The notes below the pieces were generated by a model that had not been told where the DNA came from, ran no database searches, and saw only the letters and a list, made by a program, of their open reading frames with translations. Shown piece by piece: positions 43,503-54,930 of a stretch of DNA of 64,000 nt; position 1 is the stretch's first letter, and every line of letters begins with the position of its first letter. Location of the stretch: the NCBI GenBank assembly GCA_001599615.1, contig BCHJ01000002.1, forward strand, positions 1,241,928 through 1,305,927, written 5' to 3'. This stretch comes from Thielaviopsis euricoi. Taxonomy: Eukaryota > Ascomycota > Sordariomycetes > Microascales > Ceratocystidaceae. The position numbers and the translations under genes were made by a program.

Positions 43503-45200
43503 TCACCCACTACTCTCGCCCACTTCCCGCAGACACGCAAACAAATCAAGCCGCTCATCTCTGAAGCGTACCGCGCGATCCGTTGCCGTCCGGCCCTTGA
43601 ACCGCAGGCCTAGCACCCGCTTGACCTCTTCCAGTGAGTACATATCGAGCACCGCGCCGTGGACCTCGGTGTACCCCGTGCGCCGTATTTTCTTGAGCTC
43701 GTTTGTATCAACCGTGCTGAACACGGGAAACGGCGGCGCCTCGGCGAGCATGTGGAACACAGACTCACCGCGTGCCGAAAGCGTTGTGGCGTCGGCGCCG
43801 TGCGATATGAGCAGAGCGACGACGCCCAAAAGGCCCGCGCGTGCGGCGTAGTGCAGCACGGTGTAGCCGTCGCGGTCGACCGAAGTGAGGTCTGCCTTTC
43901 CCGACCCAAGAATAAGGCGGACAACGTCGAGCTGGGGAGCCCACCAGTAGTACTCGTCTGCGGTGGATTCAGAGCTGGAATCAGTCGAGTCTTCGGATTT
44001 GACTTCGGTGTCGTCTTTTTCGACTTCAGGGTTTTTGCGCTTCCGTACCTCGGCGCCCCAAAACTCGCCCATCCACGAAGACTGGCGCATGGCCCAGTGT
44101 AGCGGTGAACGACCCTTTTCATCGACCACAGAGGGATCGGCACCGGCCGCCAACAGCGCACGAACTGCGGCAACGTTGGCATAAGTGGCCGCAACATGGA
44201 GCGGGGTGACCCCGTCGCCCATATACTCCTCTTCGCCCGTGGGCTCGCTGTAGGTAAACGGCATAGCGACGTTCACATCAGCGCCTCCGGCAATCAAGCG
44301 GTTCACAAGCTCTTCGGACGCCCAGGCGCTTGCTAACTGTAGTACGTTCCGGCGGCGATGTGCCAGATCATATCGCAACGACGACTCGCCAACGCTAATG
44401 GGATTCACTAGCGTCATACTACTATCCTCGGGCATCAAGGCATGCGCAGCAGAATTCGCACCAGAATCAAGAAGAGTGTTGACAAAGGCCTCACGGGGTG
44501 CGCGACTTGCACAGACGGCAAAGGAAAATGAGTCGTAGCTTCGACACAGCGACACATCGACGCACCAACCCAGACCCTGGGAAGCTAGCAATAGTAATCC
44601 GTCGATGCATGTGAGAACGTGAGAAGTTGTTTCGCTGTGTACCGACTCCTCAAAGGTATCAAAAATGCGCGTGCGCAGCATGTTGGGCGACAGAGCAGCT
44701 AAAATGGCGGCAGCAGCGTGGGGGACGTGCCACTGGCGCAGAGTGCGACCGACAGCATGCTCAGCTATATGCAACACGGCGGGGATTTTCTTGATAGTAC
44801 GCTGGATAGAAAGACATTCTTGCGGACGGCCTAGCAGGTTCTTGACGGCAAACGAATCGGCGGCGGCAGCAGCTAGAATGAGGTTTTCTATGTACTCGGC
44901 AGAAGCTACTAGCGGGTCTTCGCACTCTTCGGGCAGGTTGAAACGGGTAAAGTGGCCGCCCTCATCGCGGTATGAGTAGTAAATGTCGAGACCGGGTGTG
45001 CCTTCAGTGTCCTGGTCTTCGTCGGCACTTTCGTCGAAATGCTCCGGAGCATCATAGTATACGGATAATTGTTCGTCGATGTCGTAAAAGGTGTCGGACA
45101 TACGCTTGTTGGGCGCTGTTGTTGGTGCAGGTGCAGATGCTGGTGCAGATGTGGTCGGTGCGGGCGGCACAGCGGATTGAGGATGAGCGGGGCACAGCAT
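43503..45200 (-). CDS. Ankyrin-repeat protein
   Basis: A single exon on the minus strand encodes 565 aa. The first 33 residues are Ala/Pro/Thr-rich, and a second Met (M-S-D-T-F-Y, residue 34) may be the true start. An acidic region follows, then a helical region of unknown fold (about 100-260). At least three ankyrin repeats lie at about 280-500: NVLQLASAWASEELVNRLIAG, GVTPLHVAATYANVAAVRALL with GRSPLHWAMRQSS, and GYTVLHYAARAGLLGVVALLI. An acidic Glu/Ser insert splits them (about 395-420). The repeats predict protein-protein binding; no enzymatic domain is visible. The role is unknown. Confidence 0.85.
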   Translation of the reverse strand: MLCPAHPQSAVPPAPTTSAPASAPAPTTAPNKRMSDTFYDIDEQLSVYYDAPEHFDESADEDQDTEGTPGLDIYYSYRDEGGHFTRFNLPEECEDPLVASAEYIENLILAAAAADSFAVKNLLGRPQECLSIQRTIKKIPAVLHIAEHAVGRTLRQWHVPHAAAAILAALSPNMLRTRIFDTFEESVHSETTSHVLTCIDGLLLLASQGLGWCVDVSLCRSYDSFSFAVCASRAPREAFVNTLLDSGANSAAHALMPEDSSMTLVNPISVGESSLRYDLAHRRRNVLQLASAWASEELVNRLIAGGADVNVAMPFTYSEPTGEEEYMGDGVTPLHVAATYANVAAVRALLAAGADPSVVDEKGRSPLHWAMRQSSWMGEFWGAEVRKRKNPEVEKDDTEVKSEDSTDSSSESTADEYYWWAPQLDVVRLILGSGKADLTSVDRDGYTVLHYAARAGLLGVVALLISHGADATTLSARGESVFHMLAEAPPFPVFSTVDTNELKKIRRTGYTEVHGAVLDMYSLEEVKRVLGLRFKGRTATDRAVRFRDERLDLFACLREVGESSG

Positions 45201-45696
45201 AGCGGCAGCGGTGGGAGCGATGGATGGAACAACTATGGAGCTTTGTTACTGGAGAGGCGAACAAGTTATAGACAAAGTATAAAAAGCGTAAATAAGCGTA
45301 AAAACAAGTAGATGGATTGACTCGCTTGGTATTATCGTGGTAGAAGGACCAACGGCGTCCAGTGAGACTTGAAAGAAAAGAATAGAGAAGAAAAAGACAG
45401 AACAAAGTAGAAGCGAGTAAGTAAATGGGGTCAAGTCACAGCAGGATATAATATTGATGATAAAAAAAAAAAGCCCCTTAATGGACATATGCCTCTTTGT
45501 GTCCTGGCATGAGCTAGGCCAGGCTATCCCACATCCTGTTAATTCATCCCCTAATTCGATAAGGAGATAGAAATGACAGCGTCGAAGACGATCGTTTTGT
45601 AAGTAGATTGGAATAATTCACAAATACTAATGGGTAAATGGATTGATGGTGAGGTTTGCATCGGGAGGTTTGTCATACAGTGAAGTAAGAATGGGA

Positions 45697-45722
45697 AGAA
45701 GAAGAAGAAGAAGAAGAAGAAG
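45697..45722. repeat. (GAA)n microsatellite
   Basis: About eight to nine uninterrupted GAA units in the spacer between the ankyrin and F-box genes. Confidence 0.85.
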
Positions 45723-46869
45723 CCTGCTGTGATTCTTCAACGCGAGGGTCAAGGAAGGTACAGAAACGCTAACAAAGCAAAGAATTTCGCCATTAAAGAC
45801 ACCGGGAAGGTGCATGGAAATGCTGCACGTTATATATACCATTAGTATTATTATGCCCACTTATGATTTTGCATTAGACACTTTGATTTGAGCAATACAC
45901 CAGAAAACCTGTACTTAGCATGAAAATATGCACATGTTAATTTTTTTCTTCTTCTTCTCAAAGATGTAGGGGTAGTACGGCATGCTATTCACTACTCTAG
46001 CTGGCTGGTCAGTCGGTTGACCCCTTCGGCTCGCTACACCTAGCCAGATGATTTGAAGTGGCCGTCAAATCATTTATTGCAAGGATGGATGGACGTGCCA
46101 GATCTAGCATTTAACTAGCAGCTTTAACAATCGAAGCTGTTTTCCGTAGTCGTAGTTGTGGCATAAAATAACCCTACTATTCTTATTAGGGCTAGGTTGA
46201 CAGTTGTAAATGTGCTTGGATGAAATCTACCTCATAGGGCAGCTATTCAATCCATATCTCAATGTTGAAAGTTAGGCTTTCATTTTGTTACTTGTTACCC
46301 TCGTGGGAGCTTATTGTTGGCTCGCTCAGTATGCATTCATGTACCTTAGCTTGCAAGGTAGGTGTTGGCACGGCAAATACTTAAAATTCTTACTCTCTGT
46401 GGTCATTTCTTCGCAATTCCTCTTTTTCTACATTGACCGCCATATACTAGACCTGTCTTTTCTACGCTACTGCCACATGTCTTTACCTTACCTCACACCG
46501 CGCTTTTTCCCGTGTCCTTCCTTTGGAAGCGTCTTAGAAGGCAAGGGCCCCAAGCCCAATGCGGCGCATTTGCAACTGCCGATGGATGGTGCCACACATG
46601 ACGTCGAGCTCCCCACATTAAGGACGGTCGATACGGTTAAAATGGCTGCCGACACTTCTTTGCAACTGCTAATTGTACTTCAAGATCTCACTCCGCCTAA
46701 ACACCCAAGATCGAGAATCAAAAAGAGAAACATACTTTTCCCGTATTGGCAATTAATCTTTCCTAATCAGGAACCCTGTATCTTCTACTTTATTTTGCCA
46801 TTGTCTTCTCTTGTTCCTATATGTACCTGGTACTTAATCCGTCGTGTCGGTCTCTGAAAGTATAAATAT

Positions 46870-47179
46870 GTCGGGCCTTTCCCTATTGTAGACTTCATTA
46901 CTTCTTTATTTTTTTTTTCCATCTTATCGACAATTCACCACAACCCGTTTCACACCAATCACCAAATCTGATGCACACCAGCTTTTCGCATCGCTTACTG
47001 ATACCATCAAAACCGGTTTTCAATCTCTTTCAATAATTTTTTTTTCGACCATTTCCTTCTCTTTTCGTCTCTAGACAAACCGCGTCTTGCCATTTTTGGC
47101 CTATTGGTGTTTTTATAAAATTCACCCTTTTTAATCTTTATTAATTAATTATAAAACGCCACATTCCGCCCCATTCAAA
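46870..47179 (+). promoter_or_regulatory. Pyrimidine-rich leader of the F-box gene
   Basis: T/C-rich + strand stretch with T-tracts at 46907-46920 and 47035-47045 and an AT-rich run directly before the ATG (TTAATTAATTATAAAA). It probably contains the core promoter and 5' UTR. Confidence 0.45.
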
Positions 47180-49165
47180 ATGTCATCCTCATCGATTGCC
47201 AACACCAACAGCAACACTTCTTCATCAACGACTGGCCGGAAGCGGATTTCCGGTATTCTTTACAACTACCGCGAAACCATGCCGAGCGAACGAGCTTCTT
47301 CACTGGCCCGTCGGCTATTCAACAAAATGATAATTCGCTCTCCTGAGCCTTCTACTTCGCCAGACTCCCGGAAGTCGAGTTCTACTCTATCATCACAGCA
47401 AACCGAGGAGACGGACTCCAAGAATGGGAACACAGCACCTATGACTCTCAGTTCACTTCCAATTGAGCTGTGTATCAAGATCTTTGATTTTTTGACGCTA
47501 TCGGAGCGTCTGTGCGCCCGCCAGGTCTCTAAAGAGTTTTTGAATCTGGCGGATATGATTCCGCTGACCCGCATCGGAGACGTTGTCCATGTCTCGCCGA
47601 CTATCGACAAGTACATCGCCAAAATAATCACAAACTATCCCAATGCTCTTCGGGAGGCGCATGTGCCCAAGTTTGCGCCTGAGACCGGCTTGGTGGTGTT
47701 CCAAAAATGCCACAGGATCAAGAAAATGGTTGTCACCGCGGACACCATGATCATTCTTCAACGGGCCGGTTTTGGGGAGGATGAGATCCGCGACTGGATG
47801 TCTAAGGTTGGCGGTTCCTTGCGATCGTTACGGGTTTCTTCCCGTTGTGCAATCAAGTGCCCCGCCGAGCCAATGCTACCATTCTACCAGGCAATGGGTT
47901 CTGGCTTTTTGGTGGAGCTGCAGGACTTTGCGGTGGATATTCACAAGCCTATAGACAGGGAGCACGATTCTTTGGATCCGATTATCAAAGCTATCTCGGC
48001 AAACAGAGGCATCCGCCAGCTGGGCATCAGGGATTATCGGACTGAGGGCCTAAACTTCCGTGTCGCCGACCTCCCCAAGGTTATTGGCCAGCTCAAGTCT
48101 TTGGAGACGCTTGTACTGCAGAACGTACACATCACCGTCGAGAGTTTGAAGCAAATCCTTGGCATCTCGGATGACGACGATACGCAGCAAGAAAGAGACC
48201 AGAACGGGATGGTGCGGAGCAAACCCTCTACCCTGCACTCGCCCCTAAAGTCTCTGCGACTTGAAGTGCCGGAAGAATCCATTGAAGCCGAGCACATGCT
48301 AGCAATGGGAAACCGACTACCGGACCTGGAAAAGTTTTACGTCCTCAACCTGGCGTGTGAGCCTCGCATGCTCAACATTTTCCTCGACTCCACGCCAAAC
48401 CTCAAAATCCTCTCGCTTTCGGTCACTAATTTCATGGTGCCGCCCGACAGCGACCATGCCTGGAACGTTCTCCGGTTCCCCAAGGGTCTCGAGCGGCTGC
48501 TGTTGGACGGGACTGTGGACATTGCGCGTGTGAATCTGGCGGAAACGATTCAACGCTGCCGGAATCTTTCATCCATTGTGTACTGCGGATCGACGGGGCT
48601 CAGCGATACGCACATGCAGGAGATCTACTCGTATCTCGCCAGCGAAGAGGGCCGTCAGCATGCTACCCGGCACATCACGCTGGAGCTGGTCGACTGTCCC
48701 AAGGTCGACTGGAGCAGCTTTTCTGGCGCCATGAACCACAATATCCAGGTCCTTTCGGAAATTGCCGAGTGCATCAAGAGCGGCCAGCATGACGCCTGCC
48801 GAGGCCACGCACCACTGGTGGTAATCAAGACCCTGGTGGACTGGCGGGCCAACATGGAGGTCTTTTTCCGGCTGAGCCACATTGCCGATTTGAGCTCTGT
48901 CGAATATCTAGAGACAGCACTAGATGCCATGCGCCACCAGAAGGAGCTGCTTTCCTTGCGGTGGGATCCGGCGCGCGCTGAGGATAGATTAACGCCACCT
49001 GAGCCGACTACTACGGACTGGGACCTCGAACGAAACGAAAACGATCCTACTCACGAGGATTACAAGATTCACATGAAGTTCATGAACAATCTTGATCGCG
49101 ACTTGGTCAAGTATACTACGTGGATGGTGGACAAATTCCAATTGGACGAACTGAGTCCTTGGTGA
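47180..49165 (+). CDS. F-box protein
   Basis: A single exon encodes 661 aa. A disordered Ser/Thr-rich N-terminus (1-85) precedes an F-box at about residues 90-126 (LSSLPIELCIKIFDFLTLSERLCARQVSKEF written in two halves: LSSLPIELCIKIF, then DFLTLSERLCARQVSKEF). The rest contains scattered leucine-rich segments (LKSLETLVLQNV, LPDLEKFYVLNL, LKILSLSVTNF) that suggest a degenerate LRR solenoid for substrate binding. It is probably a substrate adaptor of an SCF ubiquitin ligase; the substrate is unknown. No introns are needed. Confidence 0.85.
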   Translation: MSSSSIANTNSNTSSSTTGRKRISGILYNYRETMPSERASSLARRLFNKMIIRSPEPSTSPDSRKSSSTLSSQQTEETDSKNGNTAPMTLSSLPIELCIKIFDFLTLSERLCARQVSKEFLNLADMIPLTRIGDVVHVSPTIDKYIAKIITNYPNALREAHVPKFAPETGLVVFQKCHRIKKMVVTADTMIILQRAGFGEDEIRDWMSKVGGSLRSLRVSSRCAIKCPAEPMLPFYQAMGSGFLVELQDFAVDIHKPIDREHDSLDPIIKAISANRGIRQLGIRDYRTEGLNFRVADLPKVIGQLKSLETLVLQNVHITVESLKQILGISDDDDTQQERDQNGMVRSKPSTLHSPLKSLRLEVPEESIEAEHMLAMGNRLPDLEKFYVLNLACEPRMLNIFLDSTPNLKILSLSVTNFMVPPDSDHAWNVLRFPKGLERLLLDGTVDIARVNLAETIQRCRNLSSIVYCGSTGLSDTHMQEIYSYLASEEGRQHATRHITLELVDCPKVDWSSFSGAMNHNIQVLSEIAECIKSGQHDACRGHAPLVVIKTLVDWRANMEVFFRLSHIADLSSVEYLETALDAMRHQKELLSLRWDPARAEDRLTPPEPTTTDWDLERNENDPTHEDYKIHMKFMNNLDRDLVKYTTWMVDKFQLDELSPW

Positions 49166-49953
49166 GCTCGGCACGGAAAGCTGCTCGTGGGGTCCGGAGG
49201 GGAAGAGAGGAACAACGGAAGTGAATGGGCGGCAGATAGACCAAAATAAAATAAAAAAAATAAGATGAAAAACAAAAACGCCTTTACCCAGTACTCGTAA
49301 CAAACCGTAGCAACATGCCATTTTATTCCATTTTACCTTTTCCCTTTTCTCTTGTGTGCACAAACAAGGCATTGTATCAAGTATGTGCCACAGTCGTACG
49401 TCATTTTGCTGGTACATATTCTTCTGTCCAAGTCTAATAATACGCGCGTGAAACAAAGATACTGACAAAAACAAAAGAAATAGTCAACAAATTTCAAGGA
49501 AAAAGGAAATACAAGATAGTAAATATGGTTATAATATGACGGAGAGATCACGCAGGATGGAGACAGAGAGAGGGAGGGTGTGTGAGAGAAGAACGATTTG
49601 CGTAATGACAAAGATATGTGACAAGATTGTGTGAACAGAAGAAAAAAGAAAATGAGACCGATTAATTTGATGACAAGACGACATAGGAAAATAAAAAAAA
49701 ATAAAAAAGAAGATCTAGAATATACATCATTCTCTCAGACACACACTGAAAGAAGAGGGTGTGTGAGGAGTCTTTTTTTGTTACAAGGGTAGGTAGGTAG
49801 GGTAGGTAGGGCAGCCCTCTCAGGCTTTACAAAGCTTGAGAGAGCCAGCGAGCGAGCGAGCACAGTTGGCTGGACATTATCGACCAAGGAAAAGAGAAAT
49901 AAATCCGACAAAAAGAAGAAAATAAAGGAAAAATCTAAAACAACAGCAGTCGA
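49166..49953. other. Convergent spacer between the F-box and NDE genes
   Basis: 788 bp with A-rich tracts, a GTAG-type repeat at about 49788-49812 and a GAGC run at 49848-49861. No gene is supported. Confidence 0.55.
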
Positions 49954-51832
49954 TTACTCGCGGGAAACGTCACGGCCAAAGACCTTGGACTTGACCCAGT
50001 CGTTGATGACCAGGACACGGTTGCGGGCTGTGATGAGAAAAGAAAAAAGTGGTTAGTCAATATGTCCGGTTGCAATAATCTAGAGAGACAAAATAAAAAT
50101 AAAGAATAAAACTTACTGCTGAAGCACATGGACAGGTAGGCCGAACGCCAGAACAGGAAAGTCATGCTACCACCGCTGGCAAAGTTGCCGTTGAACCACG
50201 GCAGATCGGCAACGGCCTTCTCGCTACCAATGTAGGCCAGCGAGCCCTGGTGAGAGTACTTGAAGGGCTTGACGTCCTTGATGCGGCGCAGCTGCTTCTC
50301 AGTGTTCTCAATCTCACGCGAGATCTCGGCGCTGTTGCCAGGCTTCAGGTTCAGCGACGACGACAGGTCGCGGACCTTGGCCTCGAGAGCATCAGTCTTG
50401 GCCATGTTGTTGAACAGACGGGCCAGGAACGAACCCTCCTGCGACGCAACCTGGGCAGTGGGGGCGTAGCCGGCCACGGCGCAGTCACCAACAGCCCAGA
50501 TGTCGCGGGCACCCTGGACAACTAGGTACTCGTTGACGGCCAGACCACGGCGCGAGTCCTTTTGGGCGGGGATCTTGCCAATCAGGTCGCGCACAATGGG
50601 GCGGATGGCATTGCCGGTGGCCCACACCAGCAGACCGTAGGGGATCTCCTCACGCACCTTGCCGGGGCCCTCAGCCTCAACCATGGTCTCGGTAACGCGC
50701 TTGACCATGGTCTTGGCCTTGATCTCAATCTTCTCCTCGGCAAAGGTCTTCTCGGTGTAGTCAATCAGCTGCTTGCTGAACATGGGCAGAACGTTGGGCA
50801 GAGCCTCGATCAGAGTGACCTTAAACTTGGAGCTAATATCAGGAATCAGCTTGCGGATATCCTCCTCGAAGAAGTCCTGCAGCTCAGCGGCAAACTCGAC
50901 ACCAGTGGGACCACCACCGACGACAACCATGTGGAGCAGACGCTCAATCTCCTCCTCGCTCTGGCCCTTGAAGGCGGCAGTCTCGACACAGTCCATGATG
51001 CGCTTGCGAATCTTCTGGGCATCATCAATCTCCTTGAGGAAGCACGAGTTCTCGCGCACACCGGGAATGCCAAAGGTGGCGTTCTCGGCACCGACACCGA
51101 CAACCAGCATGTCGTAGGGGACGTCGCACTCGTTGGTGGTGCCCTTGATCTCCGACTCGTCGCGGATCTTGACCATCTTGTTCTCGGGGTCGATGCTCAT
51201 GGCCTCGGCCTCGTAGAAGATGACGTTGTGGCTCTTCTGGCGCAGGATAGAGCGGATGGGCTCCATGATGGAACGGTGCTCAATCAGACCAGTGGTGCAC
51301 GAGGGCAGCAGGGGAGTGAAGAGGAAGTAGTTGCGGGGCGAGATGACAACGACGTTGTAGTTCTCGGTGTCGATGTTCTTGAGGAGGGAGACGGAACCCC
51401 AGCCGGTACCTGAAAAGAGGGAAGCATTGTTAGCACGGAACATTGAAGTTTTCAGAACAAGGCAAAACGCAGCAGTAGAACAAACTCACCCAGGACAACC
51501 AGCGTCTTCTTGGACGGGTCAATGGGCTTCTGGGGCGCGGGGTTGCGGTCGTCGTAGATGACCCAGGCGGTGAAACCCAGACCAGCCAGCGTCGACAGGT
51601 AGACGGCGCGCCAGGTCCAGCCCAGGTACTTGCGCACATTGCTGCTGGTCGACTTGGGCGTCGCCTTGTCCGAGTAGCTGCGGGCCAGCTGCAGCACGGC
51701 GCCGGAGCGGGAGATGGCCGAAGCAGTTCCCGAGACCGACGAGGCGACCAGAGGGCGGAAAGCGGCACGGGCAAGAACGCGCTGGGCGGCGGAGCGGGTA
51801 AGACCCGACAGAGCTCTGGACGAGGGAGTCAT
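49954..51832 (-). CDS. External alternative (rotenone-insensitive) NADH dehydrogenase, mitochondrial
   Basis: Exons on the minus strand are 51832-51490, 51409-50117 and 50027-49954. Both introns are GT-AG (80 and 89 nt), and the product is 569 aa. An Arg/Ser/Ala-rich presequence (1-55) is followed by a membrane helix (about 74-93), as in the forms that face the intermembrane space. The FAD-binding loop GTGWGS starts at about residue 115 across the first junction. The NADH-binding loop VVVGGGPTGVEF lies at about 273-285, and the AVGDCA motif at about 420. The short last exon adds T-R-N-R-V-L-V-I-N-D-W and ends G-R-D-V-S-R-E. The enzyme passes electrons from cytosolic NADH to ubiquinone without proton pumping. 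All key motifs are intact. Confidence 0.95.
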
Positions 51833-53497
51833 GATGTGTATTTTTTTTTCGTCTTAGGGTTTTTGGGGGGAGGGTTTGAGAGAAGACGAGGGAAAAAAAA
51901 AAGAAAATGTCGATGAAACTCTTTTTTTTTCTTTTAGCCGGGGACGAGGCAAAGGTAAAAAAAGAGAACGAACAAGACCGCAAGGGCCAAAATTGGATAG
52001 TGGATTTTGGAGAGTTGGGCGAAAGGGCACACAGAAGAAAAAGAAGAAGGAAAAAAAAAAAGAAAAGAAAAGAAAAAAGAAGGGAGGAAGAGGAAGGAAA
52101 AAAAAAATCAAAATAGAAAGAGAAAAATTAGAGAGGGGACGAGGCCAAGATCCAGGCCAATGGATTTGTTTGTTTAGATATGGGCTTTTTCTTAGGTGTG
52201 TTTTTTTCTTCTGTTTTTTTTTTCTGCTCTTTCTTTTCTCGCCAGCCCACCGACCTGCTCCTTCCCATACTATAGAAGATCTTTCCACGTTTTCAGGTGC
52301 TCTTGACAATTTTTTTTTCTCGGGTTACTACTATTTTCAACGCCCGATTATAGCCCCTCCTCTGTTATGGCTGATAAGGACAGTTTAGGTTCAGGCTCTC
52401 AGGCACCCCCCCTCAATGCAATGCCCAACTTGGTTTACAAACATATGAATATCAATTTCCATCAATGCTGTTTGTCACCAAGGTATTGTATTTGCTACTC
52501 ACTACTAAGTTCCTTTTAGCCAAGAACGCACGCATTGATATTTACAGTAGGATCGAATTCTTGGCGAATCAGTTGTCGAGTCCAGAGCTTGCCATTGATA
52601 ATCTCCCAGAGAGATGCGGTGTGTGTGTGTATGTGTGTTTAAACGGATAGCATGCACATTCATGATTGAATAAGAAACTCAATTGAGAATGATACAATCA
52701 ACTCAAATAAGCAGAACGGTTTCATTCAGCCATGAGAGCCAGCAGACAGCGGAAAAGTGGTAGAAATGAGCCTCCGATGATGTGATGTGACCCCAAGAGA
52801 AAAGCTAGAGTGGTAGTTACGCCCTAAGGCAGCAACAGCATATCAGAGTTACAGACACTTATAGTAGCTACAGCCGCAAAAACAGCAATTGCAGACGCAG
52901 AAGTAGCAGTAGCAGTAGCAACACCAACACCCATTCGTGATTGCCAATTTAACATTGCCCGCTACTTGTTCTTGTTTCTCTTGTCTTGTTGTGTATGTGC
53001 ACGAGCACGGGTACGGGCGTGATGCGGATGCAGAAGCAGACGCAGAAGCAGAAGCAGACGCAGAAGCAAACGCAGACGCAAGATGCCACAATGCAATGGA
53101 GGAAAGGAAAGAGCAAACGGCCATCATGGCTTGTTGGTTGGTTGGTTGCACTTGCCTTGCTCTTTCCCAAAGAGGCTGCTTCCATGTTTCCGTAGCGTAG
53201 CCTCCTGTTTTGCAGTGGATGATGACGCCTGCAGCTTCCGTTTTCCCTCGCAGCGCTTACCCTTGGAGGTTTTTTTTTTTTCTTTCTTTCCTTTTCGGCC
53301 GTGTCCTATTTCTCCGTGTGTGCGTACTTTTCTATCTATTCACCACATATCTTGTGTAAAAAAAGGAGAATTATTCCAGCAACCTGACTGAGACGAGGGA
53401 GCCTTTCATTACTTTGCTCCTGTCTGTAAACAGTTACTACGCTGTACAAGTACACGTCTTTCCATTGCACCGGCCCGGCTTCAACGGGAAGAAGAAG

Positions 53498-53529
<32 letters not shown>

Positions 53530-53693
53530 CCCCCGAGACTTACTGCGTTCTTCATGGAGGTAGAGGCGATGAGAACTCAGTTTATAGGACCCTTAACAAA
53601 GCCCTGTCTGTAGAAAGAAAATAAGCAGTTTTTTTTTTCTGCTAAAAGAGAAAAAAAATTGTTGCTAGACTCTCCGGCTTCGCTATTGGTGTA
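51833..53693. other. Upstream region of NDE and start of a gene desert
   Basis: Read on the minus strand, 51833-52260 is C/T-rich, the NDE leader/promoter. A telobox-like AACCCTAA lies about 20 nt upstream of the ATG. Beyond 52.4 kb no gene is supported. A GCAGAM minisatellite lies at 53030-53083 and a long A run at about 53497-53528. Confidence 0.5.
53030..53083. repeat. GCAGAA/GCAGAC hexamer minisatellite
   Basis: About nine imperfect 6-bp units alternate GCAGAA, GCAGAC and GCAAAC. A weaker GCAGTA-type array lies just upstream at about 52880-52922. One frame would read as alternating acidic residues and Ala, but no gene model includes it. Confidence 0.8.
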
Positions 53694-53729
53694 NNNNNNN
53701 NNNNNNNNNNNNNNNNNNNNNNNNNNNNN
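53694..53729. other. Assembly gap (36 N)
   Basis: A run of N lies between two A-rich stretches (53497-53528 and 53763-53793). The gap size is probably nominal. Confidence 0.99.
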
Positions 53730-53759
53730 GCGGTGAAAGGCTTTTTGTGCTTGGGAGGG

Positions 53760-53796
<37 letters not shown>

Positions 53797-54896
53797 GCCA
53801 ATTTATGATACGTCTTTTGTCTTTTACAGCTGATAAAGAACTCACAATGCATTAAATCCCAGTCTTACCAACTACTGAAGTCGATAAAAAGTTACAGCCG
53901 TTTGTTGCCTGGCTGTGGCACATCATCAAAGGCATGTTTATTTTGAGCCGCAAAAACTGCATTCCGGGAGAAAAAAAAAGAATATTGTGCGTGCGAAGTA
54001 GATGCAGGCTTACTTTTACATGGAAGGATGAGAGGTCAAATGAGAGGCTTGGCCACCAGCCATGACCTCAAGGATGTGTGCGTGTGTGTAAACAAATGTA
54101 ACAAATGTGTACAAAAGAACGTTACAATCGACATCGTGACTGACGGAAGTTGGGGAGATAAACCCCCCGTGGCACAGAGGTAGATATGTATATGTATGTA
54201 CATGTGTGAACGGGACACATGCAAACTTTGACAACAAAAGCTTCCGTCAATCCGTATCATGAGATACCTTGCAAGCATAATCGAGGCTTTGGGTGGGCAA
54301 GGGAAAACAAAGATTTTCTCTTCATCGATCTGCGCTCCTGTTTTCTCTCTCTCTTTCGGTCTCTTCAACTCCAACTTTGATCGTGATAAACACGATAAAG
54401 AAGTTTTTCAGTTTCTGGCTTTATTGTGAGAAAATCCTTTACTTGAAAAAACGTAAGAATAAAAAACACGTTGCTGGGATTCGCTAGTGAAAAAAAAAAA
54501 ACGCGAGGTGTGTCAAGCCCATGATTCTGACATGCGCACTTATATGTGTGTGTGCCGTATTTTCTCCTTCTCCTCTACAGATAAACCGTGACTTTTTTCA
54601 GAGGCCGTTTTTATCGTATAACCCGCGTGTTGCATGACCAGAATCTTTTTTTTTTTGAGAGAGAGAGAGAAACAAGAAAAGGAAATTGACTGATATCAAA
54701 GGTTGCGCGTACATTTGCCAGTTTCTATCTCTTTGTATTGTTCTGCTGGTTTGGTTTTCCCCGCCTTCCTCTATACACTATATTTGGTGTGCTTTGTAGC
54801 GCTTCGGAATGCCCTCTCCGGCACTTCCGCCAACACAAACCGGAAACTCGCAGACAAAAGCAGAGATTGCATTGCTCTCTTCGAACCTCACGAGAC

Positions 54897-54930
<34 letters not shown>

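Larger units (their letters stand above)
45201..47179. other. Intergenic spacer between the divergent ankyrin and F-box genes
   Basis: About 2 kb. A (GAA)n run lies at 45697-45722. The last 300 bp before 47180 are T/C-rich + strand sequence, typical of a fungal leader. A 190-codon frame at 46285-46857 has no domain or coding bias and is not called. Confidence 0.55.

Noticed and set aside
46285..46857. 190-aa open frame upstream of the F-box gene
   Set aside because: No domain, AT-rich codon use unlike neighbours, no splice partners; probably promoter DNA.
50562..51413. 283-aa open frame on the plus strand
   Set aside because: It is antisense to the NADH dehydrogenase exon 2; GC-rich codons on one strand open the opposite frame.
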